61,781 nt of DNA, from contig JAFQGK010000055.1 of NCBI GenBank assembly GCA_017398335.1, positions 1 to 61,781 on the forward strand, given 5' to 3'. Of this stretch, positions 50,128-59,763 are shown piece after piece. Positions within the stretch are counted from its first letter, which is position 1. Each line of letters starts with the position of its first letter. Both the position numbers and the translations under genes were made by a program. Origin of the DNA: Bacteroidales bacterium (lineage in GTDB: Bacteria; Bacteroidota; Bacteroidia; Bacteroidales; UBA932). A model generated the notes under the pieces. That model saw only the letters and a program-made list of their open reading frames with translations, was not told where the DNA came from and searched no databases.

Positions 50128-51594
50128 TTATTCTTTCTTCTCCCAATGGAAAGGAGCGAATTCCGATGAAGGGTCGCGCCATGAAGGTTTCCTCATAGCA
50201 TAGATGATGAACGGGATGACCACCATCACTATGCAGCCGATGATCAGTACGGAATACCACACAGCATTGCTTCCCGTATTTATCTGGCTCGGAGGGATGA
50301 AGCTGAGTACAAAGGCAAGCAGCGATCCTCCGAATCCTACAGCCCCCATTATCCACATAAGTGCGTTGCCCTTGCCCAGACGGAAAGGACGATCGGCTGA
50401 CTTCATCTTATAACGAAGGACGATGGCTGCCGCAAACATCAGCATATACATTATCAGATACAGCAGGATCGTCAGCTGCGAGAGAATCTGGTAGAATGAC
50501 TGTACGGAAGGCATCACGACGAACAGCAGGGACAGCAGGGTGACGATTCCTCCCTGGACGAGAAGGATGTTGCGCTGCACTCCATTCCTGTTGGTCTTCT
50601 GGAAGAAAGGTGGCAGATAACCGGCCTTTCCTACTGTGAAAATGCCTTTGGAAGGGCCTGCAACCCATGTCAGTACGCTTGCCAGCACTCCGAACATCAA
50701 TGCTATGGCTATTATCGGACCGGCCCATGAAATATGGAAATGCCTGAAATAATTGTCAAAGCCGATAAGGAGCGACTGCGTAAGGCTTATGTCCTTTGCA
50801 GGGATAATGAAACCCAGTGCGAATGTGCCCATTATGAATATGCAGACCGTGGCCAATGATCCGATGATGATGGCCTTCGGATAATTCCTAGATGGATTGT
50901 CCACGTCCATCACATGTACGCCCATCATTTCCATACCGGCGTAGAATAGGAAAATGCTGCTGGCCAGCACCAGATTGTCCAGTTTCGTAAGATCCGGGAA
51001 GAAGCCCTGGGACATATCCATATTGTTCTGCCCACCGGTGCTTATGTAAACGATGCCCAATATGATGAGGAGGGCTGCGGGAATGACCGTACCCACCAAT
51101 CCACCGATCTTGCTTATCTTGCCGACCCAGTTGAGGCCTTTCAAGGCGATGAAGGTGGCAACCCAGTATATCGCCAATACAGTAATAAGAGTGAAGACCT
51201 TGTTCGAGGCGAGTGCTGCGTCTGACACGTCATTCATGCCTATGAAAGCGAGTGATACCGCTCCGAATGTGAGCACTGTCGGGTACCATATGGTCGATTC
51301 AATCCACTGCAGCCATATGGCAAGAAAACCTGTTCTGGCACCGAATGCTTCGCCCACCCAACGGAACACTCCTCCCTGCTTGTCTGAAAACATTGCCGCC
51401 AGTTCAGCTGCCACCATGGCAGTAGGAATGAGGAATACTATAGCAGCGAAAAGGTAGTAGAAAGCCGAAGACGGGCCGTAAATAGCCTCGGAAGGCAGGC
51501 CTCGCAGACTGACTACTGCCGTTATGTTCATGATCGCAAGCGTCGTGACACTCAGCTTGAATGCCTTGCCTGCATTTGAGTTATTACTTTTCAT
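50128..51594 (-). CDS. gadC: glutamate:GABA antiporter
   Basis: A 488-residue APC-superfamily transporter with 12 predicted helices. The N-terminus (KLSVTTLAIMNITAVVSLRG) and SEAIYGPSSAFYYL match GadC-type antiporters, and SDKQGGVFRWVGEAFG near 70-85 is conserved. It imports glutamate and exports the GABA produced by GadB, removing cytosolic protons. It starts 28 bp after gadB on the same strand, so the two form an operon. The C-terminal tail (WRDPSSEFAPFHWEKKE) is short compared with the pH-gating plug of E. coli GadC. Confidence 0.92.
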   Translation of the reverse strand: MKSNNSNAGKAFKLSVTTLAIMNITAVVSLRGLPSEAIYGPSSAFYYLFAAIVFLIPTAMVAAELAAMFSDKQGGVFRWVGEAFGARTGFLAIWLQWIESTIWYPTVLTFGAVSLAFIGMNDVSDAALASNKVFTLITVLAIYWVATFIALKGLNWVGKISKIGGLVGTVIPAALLIILGIVYISTGGQNNMDMSQGFFPDLTKLDNLVLASSIFLFYAGMEMMGVHVMDVDNPSRNYPKAIIIGSLATVCIFIMGTFALGFIIPAKDISLTQSLLIGFDNYFRHFHISWAGPIIAIALMFGVLASVLTWVAGPSKGIFTVGKAGYLPPFFQKTNRNGVQRNILLVQGGIVTLLSLLFVVMPSVQSFYQILSQLTILLYLIMYMLMFAAAIVLRYKMKSADRPFRLGKGNALMWIMGAVGFGGSLLAFVLSFIPPSQINTGSNAVWYSVLIIGCIVMVVIPFIIYAMRKPSWRDPSSEFAPFHWEKKE

Positions 51595-51622
51595 AGTCTA
51601 TCTGTCGTTACGTTCATTTGAC

Positions 51623-53038
51623 TTAATGCGTGAATACGCGTCCCTTTGTCTTTTCGTTCTTTCTGGCAGCTGTGCGTGTCGGGGTAGGATATTCCAGCTT
51701 TTCCAGTTCGGACACGGCATCCCTGATGTCATTGATAAGCATATCAGCCATATCACGGGACATACCCTGACGTACGACTATGCGCATGACCACCATATCC
51801 TCGATGTCCTTTGGCATTGTGTATGCCGGCACCATCCAGCCTTTCTGCATCAGCTTGTCCTGCAGGTCGTAGAGGGTCCACATTGCCTTTTTCTCGTATT
51901 CAGGTTGCATATACCAGATGAATAGAGGGTTTACGAGCTCGTCTGCGTAGTTCCTGAAGCAAGGCATCCCGCCGATAGCCTTATGGCAATATTCTGCGAT
52001 AGCCATGGAGTTTGAATGAATTTCCCTGTAGCCTTCTTCTCCCAGATGGATGAAATTATAATACTGGGCAAGTATCTGTGCTGCAGGACGTGAGAAGTTG
52101 AGGCCGACCTGTGAAATGCTGGCTCCGAGGTAATTGACGCTGAATGACATTTCTGCCGGCAGGTAAGCCTTGTCCCGCCACACTACCCAGCCAAGTCCGG
52201 GGTAGACAAGTCCGTACTTATGACCGGAAGTTGAAATCGATAGTACCCACTTGAGTCTGAAGTCCCATTTCTTGTCCGGATTGAGGAATGGCAGGATGAA
52301 GCCTCCGGATGCGGCATCCACGTGGATGGGGATGTCATATCCTGTAATCCTGTTATATTGCTCAAGAGCATCGTTGAGGGCTTCTATATCGTCATTCATA
52401 CCTGTCCAGGTAACACCGGCAATCGGAACAACGCAGATGGTGTTTTCATCACATGTCTCAATCACTTCTTCGATATTCAAGGTAGGGTGCTTGTGTGTGA
52501 TTGGGATAGTGCGCATCTCGATCTGCCAAAGCTGGCAGAATTTCTCCCATACCACCTGATATGCCGAACTCATAATCAGGTTCGGCTTGTCGTATGGCTT
52601 GCCTGCTGCCTTTCTGCGCTCGCGCCATCTCAGCCATGCGGCGACTCCTCCCAGCATACAGGCTTCCGACGATCCGATACCTACTGCTCCAGTCTTCCAT
52701 TCGCCTTTTTCAGGGCTATGCCACATATTCGCTACCATATTGATGCATCTGCCGCACATTACTGCCACACGGGGATACTCAGTCTCGTCGATATAGTTGA
52801 TTCCGACGGCTTCGTTCATCAGTCTGGTGCCGTAATCATCCATATAAGTAGTCACGAATGTCGCCAGATTCAGTCGTGGCTGAGTCTGAGGAAAGGTCTC
52901 ATCCTTTACCATCTGATAAGCGATTTCTGCCGGAGTCTTATGTTTGGGAAGAAACTCCGCCGGAGCAGGTTCCCTCATTTCCAAAGAGCTGAAAACATCT
53001 GTCTCAGCATCTTTTCTGATATTGTCATCTCTATTCAT
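51623..53038 (-). CDS. gadB: glutamate decarboxylase
   Basis: A 471-residue PLP enzyme converting glutamate to GABA with consumption of a proton. The PLP lysine is Lys274 (STSGHKYGL); Asp241 (HVDAASGGF) contacts the cofactor; the N-terminal PRLNLATFVTTYMDDYG is typical of GadA/B. ATG 53038 is chosen; an upstream start would include untypical sequence. The protein ends in VFTH. In E. coli a C-terminal His blocks the active site above pH 5.5, so a similar pH switch is possible here. Operon with gadC. Confidence 0.95.
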   Translation of the reverse strand: MNRDDNIRKDAETDVFSSLEMREPAPAEFLPKHKTPAEIAYQMVKDETFPQTQPRLNLATFVTTYMDDYGTRLMNEAVGINYIDETEYPRVAVMCGRCINMVANMWHSPEKGEWKTGAVGIGSSEACMLGGVAAWLRWRERRKAAGKPYDKPNLIMSSAYQVVWEKFCQLWQIEMRTIPITHKHPTLNIEEVIETCDENTICVVPIAGVTWTGMNDDIEALNDALEQYNRITGYDIPIHVDAASGGFILPFLNPDKKWDFRLKWVLSISTSGHKYGLVYPGLGWVVWRDKAYLPAEMSFSVNYLGASISQVGLNFSRPAAQILAQYYNFIHLGEEGYREIHSNSMAIAEYCHKAIGGMPCFRNYADELVNPLFIWYMQPEYEKKAMWTLYDLQDKLMQKGWMVPAYTMPKDIEDMVVMRIVVRQGMSRDMADMLINDIRDAVSELEKLEYPTPTRTAARKNEKTKGRVFTH

Positions 53039-53118
53039 AATCATAATTTCTTTAGTTTCAGTGTACTTAAAGTCACAAAATGTGCCATTAAGTAGCATTA
53101 TTTCTCAAAAAATAGTCT

Positions 53119-53126
53119 TACCTTTG
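53119..53126 (+). promoter_or_regulatory. candidate -7 element for the acyl-CoA synthetase gene
   Basis: TACCTTTG at 53119-53126, 33 bp before ATG 53160, in the divergent gap with gadB. No TTG at -33 is clear. Confidence 0.4.
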
Positions 53127-53159
53127 ATATGCTAAAACCACAATACTAAAACCTGAACA

Positions 53160-54896
53160 ATGAATAAGAATTATCCTATCTACAGGACCACCTTTATAGA
53201 CGACATGCGCTCGCTTGTAGAGGAGGCCGCTCAGAACTTTCCCGACAGCATAGCTATTTCCTATAAGGACAATTATTGGGACAAAGAAGTAAGGAGAGTT
53301 ACATTCTCAAAATGGAGAGAGGACGTCAGAAATCTCGGTACTGCTATGATTTCCAATGGATTGAGAGAAGAAAACATTGCCATTATAGGTGAAAATTCAT
53401 ATGGATGGTGCTGCTCTTTCTTTGCGGTCATGGCCATCGGTTCTGTTACTGTCCCGGTAGATAAGGAACTCCCTTTGGAGGATATAGACGGAATCATTTC
53501 GACGACAGCCTGCAAAGCCGTGATTTTCGGAAAGGCATCGGAAGGAAAAATCAGGGAAATGCTTCAGAATGGAGCGCTCAAGACGGTAGAAATGCTGGTT
53601 TCAGTTGCACCGGAGAGTGCTTTGACAGATTCTGAAATAGATGGAAGGACGCTGACTTCACTATCGGAACTTCAGGACAAGGGCGCGAAGTTATTTGCCG
53701 GGGGCGATAACTCGTATTACGATTATAAGATAGATGTGAACAAGCTTGCATCGATAGTCTTCACTTCCGGTACCACAGGAAAGGGTAAGGGCGTGATGCT
53801 GTCGCAGGCGAACATCGGTCTGGACATGACCCTCGGAATGTATAATTTCGATATTACAAGAAAGACCCTGCATGTTCTCCCTCCTCATCATACATTCGGT
53901 TCGACAGTCAATTATGTGGGGCATCTGTCCCAGGGCTGCGAGGTCTATATCTCCAGCGGTATCAAACATGTCAGTGATGAGATCAGGGAGCAGCAGCCGA
54001 CCCATCTGATTCTGGTTCCTGCTTTCCTTGAGGTGATGAACAGAAAGATCTGGGCTACAGCCAGAAAGGAAGGTAAGGAAGGATTGCTGAAGACTATGAT
54101 GAAGGTCAGCGACTGTCTCAGAAAGGTGGGCATTGATGTAAGAAAGAAACTGTTCTCAAGCGTACTCAGTGCCTTCGGAGGAAAACTTGAACTGATCATC
54201 TGCGGCGGTGCAAAGCTCGATGAGGAAATCATCCGTACCTTCGATTCACTCGGTATCACCATTCTTAACGGCTATGGTATCACCGAATGCTCTCCTTTGA
54301 TTTCTGCCAACAGAAACAAGTATCAGAAGCCGGGCAGCGTAGGTACTCCGATTCTTGCCTGTCGTGTAAAGATCGATAATCCTGATGAGAACGGGGAAGG
54401 CGAAATCTGCGTGAAAGGACCGAATGTCATGCTTGGCTATTACAATAATCCTGAAGCAACGGCAGAGGTCTTTGATAAGGACGGTTTCTTCCACACAGGA
54501 GACTATGGTAAGCTTGATGAAGAGGGATGGATATATATCACCGGAAGAAAGAAGAACCTTATAATTCTGTCGAACGGAAAGAATGTCTATCCGGAAGAGA
54601 TTGAAGCGGATCTTCAGAAAGTGGAAGGTGTCAGCGAGGTAGTTGTCTATGCAGGCGAGAGCAGGGTGCAGAAGGACAAGATCACGATAGTTGCTGAGAT
54701 ATTCCCTGATGTCGACCTGCTTGCCGACAAGGGAGTGACTGACCATCAGAAATATTTTGAGGATCAGGTCAAGGAACTCAATGCAAAGATGCCTCCTTAC
54801 AAGGCTGTGAAGAGGGTGAAGCTCAGGGATACGGAGTTCCAGAAGAACACCTCACGAAAGATCACACGATTCAATATTGACAAGACGATAGACTGA
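53160..54896 (+). CDS. AMP-forming long-chain acyl-CoA synthetase
   Basis: A 578-residue adenylating enzyme. Motif A3 is FTSGTTGKGKGVMLS near residues 201-215, A5 is NGYGITECSPL near 371-381, A7/A8 includes HTGDYGKLDEEGWIYITGRKKNLIILSNGKNVYP near 446-479, and the A10 lysine region is NTSRKITR near 564. It activates a fatty acid as acyl-AMP then acyl-CoA, for lipid synthesis or degradation. Transcribed alone, divergent from gadB. Chain-length preference is not determinable. Confidence 0.92.
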   Translation: MNKNYPIYRTTFIDDMRSLVEEAAQNFPDSIAISYKDNYWDKEVRRVTFSKWREDVRNLGTAMISNGLREENIAIIGENSYGWCCSFFAVMAIGSVTVPVDKELPLEDIDGIISTTACKAVIFGKASEGKIREMLQNGALKTVEMLVSVAPESALTDSEIDGRTLTSLSELQDKGAKLFAGGDNSYYDYKIDVNKLASIVFTSGTTGKGKGVMLSQANIGLDMTLGMYNFDITRKTLHVLPPHHTFGSTVNYVGHLSQGCEVYISSGIKHVSDEIREQQPTHLILVPAFLEVMNRKIWATARKEGKEGLLKTMMKVSDCLRKVGIDVRKKLFSSVLSAFGGKLELIICGGAKLDEEIIRTFDSLGITILNGYGITECSPLISANRNKYQKPGSVGTPILACRVKIDNPDENGEGEICVKGPNVMLGYYNNPEATAEVFDKDGFFHTGDYGKLDEEGWIYITGRKKNLIILSNGKNVYPEEIEADLQKVEGVSEVVVYAGESRVQKDKITIVAEIFPDVDLLADKGVTDHQKYFEDQVKELNAKMPPYKAVKRVKLRDTEFQKNTSRKITRFNIDKTID

Positions 54897-54909
54897 TGAA
54901 TACAGGTGA

Positions 54910-54923
54910 TCGGGGATGACGTT
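54910..54923. repeat. half-copy of the palindromic repeat
   Basis: TCGGGGATGACGTT differs by one base from the right half (TCGGGAATGACGTT) of the element at 34816. The left arm is absent or decayed. Between the acyl-CoA synthetase stop and the thiamin promoter. Confidence 0.45.
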
Positions 54924-54963
54924 ATGAGAAATGCAATGCAAGTCTCAAGAATTTGAGTGTGAC

Positions 54964-54995
54964 TTGTGTTGTGAAACAAATAATAATTATATTTG
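54964..54995 (+). promoter_or_regulatory. predicted promoter of the thiamin operon
   Basis: TTG at 54964-54966, 21 bp, TATATTTG at 54988-54995. The predicted start (about 55000) coincides with the beginning of P1 of the TPP riboswitch, which supports both calls. Confidence 0.65.
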
Positions 54996-54997
54996 CG

Positions 54998-55087
54998 ATG
55001 CTGTTAGGGGTGCTGAGCACTTATGGCTCGGCTGAGATTATACCCTATGAACCTGATATGTATAATGACAGCGCAGGGAAACGGTAT
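54998..55087 (+). ncRNA. TPP riboswitch (THI element)
   Basis: The THI-box blocks occur in order: AGGGGTGCTGAGC, GGCTGAGATTATACCC (55030-55045), GAACCTGAT (55049-55057), TATAATGACAGCGCAGGGAA (55061-55080). P1 pairs ATGCTGTT (54998-55005) with AACGGTAT (55080-55087), allowing G-U pairs. It precedes thiE and the rest of the thiamin operon. Binding of thiamin pyrophosphate should close P1 and shut off expression. Confidence 0.95.
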
Positions 55088-55161
55088 GGTATTCATTGTT
55101 TGCAGGCTTGGGTCAAGCCGTCTTCTCTGGGTTGTATAATTGCTTTACGACAATGAATACC
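55088..55161 (+). promoter_or_regulatory. TPP riboswitch expression platform burying the thiE start codon
   Basis: GGTATTCATTGT (55088-55099) is the perfect complement of ACAATGAATACC (55150-55161), which contains the thiE ATG at 55153-55155. The strand begins directly after P1. An inner 5-bp hairpin (GCTTG..CAAGC, about 55108-55120) lies in the loop. No U-run follows, so translation control is the likely mode. Confidence 0.7.
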
Positions 55162-55812
55162 ACAACTTTCTCTGGGGATATCACTGATAAATGCAGGCTT
55201 CAGTTCATTACGCATTATAATGATGTGTATTCTTATATCGATTCTGCCCGTGTTGCGCTTGAAGGAGGCTGCCGCTGGATACAGTTGCGGATGAAGGATG
55301 CCTCTGATTCCGCTTTGGAAGAGACTGCGCTTGTCGTACAGAAGATGTGCAGGGAGTATGGCGCAACATTCATCATAGATGACAATGTGTCCGTAGCTAA
55401 GAAGATCAATGCTGACGGAGTACATCTTGGCAAGAATGATATGCCTGTTGCAGAAGCCCGCAACATTCTTGGCGACCGTTTTATCATCGGCAGCACGATA
55501 AATTCCTTTGATGATTTGTCATCTGTGCTGCACGATGCCCGACCTGATTATTTCGGTTGCGGTCCTTTCCGTTTTACATCTACAAAAAAGAATCTCGCCC
55601 CGGTTCTCGGGTATGAAGGATATCGTAATCTGCTCGACAGGATGCGTGAGGCCGATATCCATATTCCAATTGTCGCTATCGGAGGTATCCGTAAGGATGA
55701 TATCCGGCAAATATTGGAATGTGGTGTCCACGGCATAGCACTGAGTGGAAGTATAATCAATGCACACGATCCTGTGGAAGAGATGCGCCATATAACAGGT
55801 CTGTTCAGGTAA
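55153..55812 (+). CDS. thiE: thiamin-phosphate synthase
   Basis: A 219-residue TIM-barrel enzyme joining HMP-pyrophosphate and thiazole phosphate. Active-site blocks are IQLRMKD near residue 43, FIIDDNVSVA, ADGVHLGKNDMP near 94, IIGSTINSFDD, the pyrophosphate-binding GPFRFTSTKKN near 136-146, AIGGI and a final GIALSGSI. ATG 55153 is fixed by the riboswitch stem over it and by the family's N-terminus. First gene of the thiamin operon. Confidence 0.93.
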   Translation: MNTTTFSGDITDKCRLQFITHYNDVYSYIDSARVALEGGCRWIQLRMKDASDSALEETALVVQKMCREYGATFIIDDNVSVAKKINADGVHLGKNDMPVAEARNILGDRFIIGSTINSFDDLSSVLHDARPDYFGCGPFRFTSTKKNLAPVLGYEGYRNLLDRMREADIHIPIVAIGGIRKDDIRQILECGVHGIALSGSIINAHDPVEEMRHITGLFR

Positions 55813-57426
<1,614 letters not shown>

Positions 57427-57455
57427 TTGATTATAAACTATTAAATTATTATTCT

Positions 57456-58226
57456 ATGATAGAAAAGAATGTTTCAAGAGGTATTATCAGTACCTATTTC
57501 AACAAGTTGGAAAGAAATCTGGATCTTGATGTGGCCATTGTCGGAGGTGGCCCTTCGGGTATCGTAGCTGCCTATTATCTTGCAAAGGCCGGATTGAAGG
57601 TTGCACAGTTCGACAGAAAACTCTCGCCGGGTGGCGGTATGTGGGGAGGAGCCATGATGTTCAATCAGATTGTCGTTCAGGAAGAGGCTCTCCATATCAT
57701 AAAGGAGTTTGACATCAACTATGAACAGTATAATGACAATCTTTATGTGATGGATTCTGTAGAGAGTACTTCTGCGCTTCTGTATAAGGCAGTTCATGCC
57801 GGTGCGACAATATTCAACTGCTATTCTGTGGAAGATGTCATTTTCAAGAATGATGTTGTCAGCGGAGTTGTCGTGAACTGGACTCCGGTCCTCCGTGAGG
57901 GAATGCACGTGGATCCGTTGAATATAATGGCAAAATGCGTCATCGACGGTACTGGTCATGACAGCGAGATGTGCAGGACTGTAGCACGTAAGAACGGAAT
58001 ACGCCTGGCCACTGATACTGGAGATGTCATCGGCGAGCGTTCCCTGGATGTGGTTTCGGGTGAAGAAGAGGTTGTAAACGGAACGAAGGAGATTTATCCT
58101 GGGCTTTATGTCTGCGGAATGGCGGCCTCTGCTGTCAGCGGAACGCCTCGTATGGGACCTATTTTCGGTGGCATGCTCATGTCCGGCAAGAAGGTGGCGG
58201 ACATGATAATTGAAAAACTGAAATAA
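57456..58226 (+). CDS. thi4: Thi4-type thiazole synthase (sulfide-dependent ADP-thiazole synthase)
   Basis: A 256-residue FAD/NAD-binding-fold enzyme. The dinucleotide motif is VAIVGGGPSGIVAAYYLAKAG (20 of which span residues 26-46), then SPGGGMWGGAMMFN near 57-70, GTGHDSEMC near 168 and a C-terminal GTPRMGPIFGGMLMSGKKVA. At the place of yeast Thi4's sulfur-donating Cys (before MDP) stands His151 in GMHVDP, as in archaeal enzymes that take sulfide from solution and turn over many times. It makes the thiazole half of thiamin from NAD and glycine. No thiG, thiH or thiS is present. 29 bp after thiC. Confidence 0.92.
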   Translation: MIEKNVSRGIISTYFNKLERNLDLDVAIVGGGPSGIVAAYYLAKAGLKVAQFDRKLSPGGGMWGGAMMFNQIVVQEEALHIIKEFDINYEQYNDNLYVMDSVESTSALLYKAVHAGATIFNCYSVEDVIFKNDVVSGVVVNWTPVLREGMHVDPLNIMAKCVIDGTGHDSEMCRTVARKNGIRLATDTGDVIGERSLDVVSGEEEVVNGTKEIYPGLYVCGMAASAVSGTPRMGPIFGGMLMSGKKVADMIIEKLK

Positions 58227-58807
58227 TGAGGATCATTGCAATCACGACTCCCAGGGTGGATGATGAGGACCTACATCTGATTCGGGGATTAATCAGATGC
58301 GGCATAGACACCATCCACCTGAGAAAGCCCGACTCAGATATCGCTGAATGCAGGAGGCTTCTGAAGGAACTTACTGATAAAGAAAGAGAAAGAATCATAA
58401 TCCATGATTATCCTGAACTTTATGAGGAGTTCTCACTGAAAGGAATACATATTAACAGGAATGTGACGTGCCTGCCTGATGATTACATCGGCTTCAAGAC
58501 GCGTTCCTGTCATTCATTTGATGAAATAATCAGATATAAGGATGAATATGATTATGTTTTCCTCAGCCCAGTCTTCGACAGCATTTCCAAAGTCGGTTAT
58601 AAGGCAGGTTTCAGCATGGAAGAATTACAGGAAGCATCAGCCGTGGGGATTATAGATGAGAAGGTAGTTGCCCTTGGAGGTGTCACCTTCAATTCTGTAC
58701 CTTATCTGAAACGTCTCGGTTTCGGTGGTGTTGCAATGATAGGCGGCATATATAATGCCGATGCTCTTGAACATCTTGACCTTATGTTTATAAATGGCAT
58801 CAGATGA
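58226..58807 (+). CDS. ThiE/TenI-like protein
   Basis: A 193-residue TIM-barrel protein related to ThiE. It has IHLRKPDSD near residue 31 and FLSPVFDSISKVGY near 112-125, but the pyrophosphate-binding TxTK of ThiE is replaced by SKVGY, and the IDDN block by IIHDY. This pattern is typical of TenI-type proteins (thiazole tautomerase) or degenerate ThiE copies in Bacteroidota thiamin operons. Its start overlaps the thi4 stop by 1 bp and its stop overlaps thiL by 4 bp. With a Thi4 pathway, a tautomerase role is not obvious. Confidence 0.82.
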   Translation: MRIIAITTPRVDDEDLHLIRGLIRCGIDTIHLRKPDSDIAECRRLLKELTDKERERIIIHDYPELYEEFSLKGIHINRNVTCLPDDYIGFKTRSCHSFDEIIRYKDEYDYVFLSPVFDSISKVGYKAGFSMEELQEASAVGIIDEKVVALGGVTFNSVPYLKRLGFGGVAMIGGIYNADALEHLDLMFINGIR

Positions 58808-59760
58808 TAAATAAAGGAGAATTCGAGCTGATCGGTCATATCAAGGACATGTTCCGCGTCCCTTCAGAAGTTTATGGTATAGGTGATGATTGTGCCATCA
58901 TACCGGCTGGAGAAGGGGAGCTGCTGTTTTCTACGGACCTGCTGATAGAAGGAGTGCATTTCCTCAGGAAAGAATCTTCTCCTGAAGATGTCGGCTGGAA
59001 GGCTGCTGCTGTGAACCTGAGCGATATAGCTGCTATGGGAGGAAATCCGGTAGCTACATTCCTGTCGATTGCGCTTCCGAAAGATGCACAGGGAGACTGG
59101 GCTGAAAGATTCATTGAAGGGTATGCCCGGATCAGCCGTCAGTATGATGTACCGTTGCTAGGTGGAGACACCAGTTCTTCGCTTCGTGACATTGTCGTGA
59201 ATGTCGGAGTATTGGGCAGATGTCCTTCCGGTAAAGCGCAGATGCGTGGCGGAGCCAGAGTTGGAGATATAATCTATGTGACCGGGCCTTTGGGTGACTC
59301 GGCTGGGGGACTGCAGGCAATCCTCAAGGGAGTGGACCGAACGGAAGATGTCGAGGTCCTGATAAGTCGTCATAAGCATCCTGTCCCACGGGTTCATGAG
59401 GGCAGGAAACTGATGGAAACCGGTCAGGTCAGAGCAATGATGGATATCTCGGATGGCATAGCCTCTGATATGCGACATATCATGAAGGCTTCCGGAGTAG
59501 GAGCGGTCATTGCTTTAGATAGACTCCCTTATTCGTCCCACCTGCGTACGGTATGTGCTGAGCAGAATTGGGACATATATGAGTTGGCGACAGGTGGTGG
59601 TGAGGATTTTGAACTTCTGCTGACTGGCCCGGATGGCCTGGATAAATCAGTAGAACTTCCATTGTTCGCTATCGGACGGATTGTCACGGGAGATGATCTG
59701 GTCTGGACTATTAATGATGAACCGGTGGATTCAAAGTTCGTCGGATATAAACATTTCTAA
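58804..59760 (+). CDS. thiL: thiamin-monophosphate kinase
   Basis: A 318-residue enzyme converting thiamin phosphate to thiamin pyrophosphate with ATP. Family motifs are GIGDDCAII near residue 26, STDLLIEGVHF near 43-53, LSDIAAMGGNPVA near 72-84, LGGDTSSS near 119-126, MDISDGIASDM near 213-223 and GGGEDFELLLT near 263. It completes synthesis of the active cofactor. Overlaps the TenI-like gene by 4 bp; thiD follows after 3 bp. Confidence 0.95.
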   Translation: MINKGEFELIGHIKDMFRVPSEVYGIGDDCAIIPAGEGELLFSTDLLIEGVHFLRKESSPEDVGWKAAAVNLSDIAAMGGNPVATFLSIALPKDAQGDWAERFIEGYARISRQYDVPLLGGDTSSSLRDIVVNVGVLGRCPSGKAQMRGGARVGDIIYVTGPLGDSAGGLQAILKGVDRTEDVEVLISRHKHPVPRVHEGRKLMETGQVRAMMDISDGIASDMRHIMKASGVGAVIALDRLPYSSHLRTVCAEQNWDIYELATGGGEDFELLLTGPDGLDKSVELPLFAIGRIVTGDDLVWTINDEPVDSKFVGYKHF

Positions 59761-59763
59761 GCT

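Noticed and set aside
52322-53095. 257-codon plus-strand frame opposite gadB
   Set aside because: Antisense shadow of a strongly recognised enzyme; no family features.
54953-55152. Open frame of 67 codons with a signal-peptide-like start before thiE
   Set aside because: Its bases are the TPP riboswitch core and platform; starts are TTG/GTG and the RNA motif explains the sequence fully.
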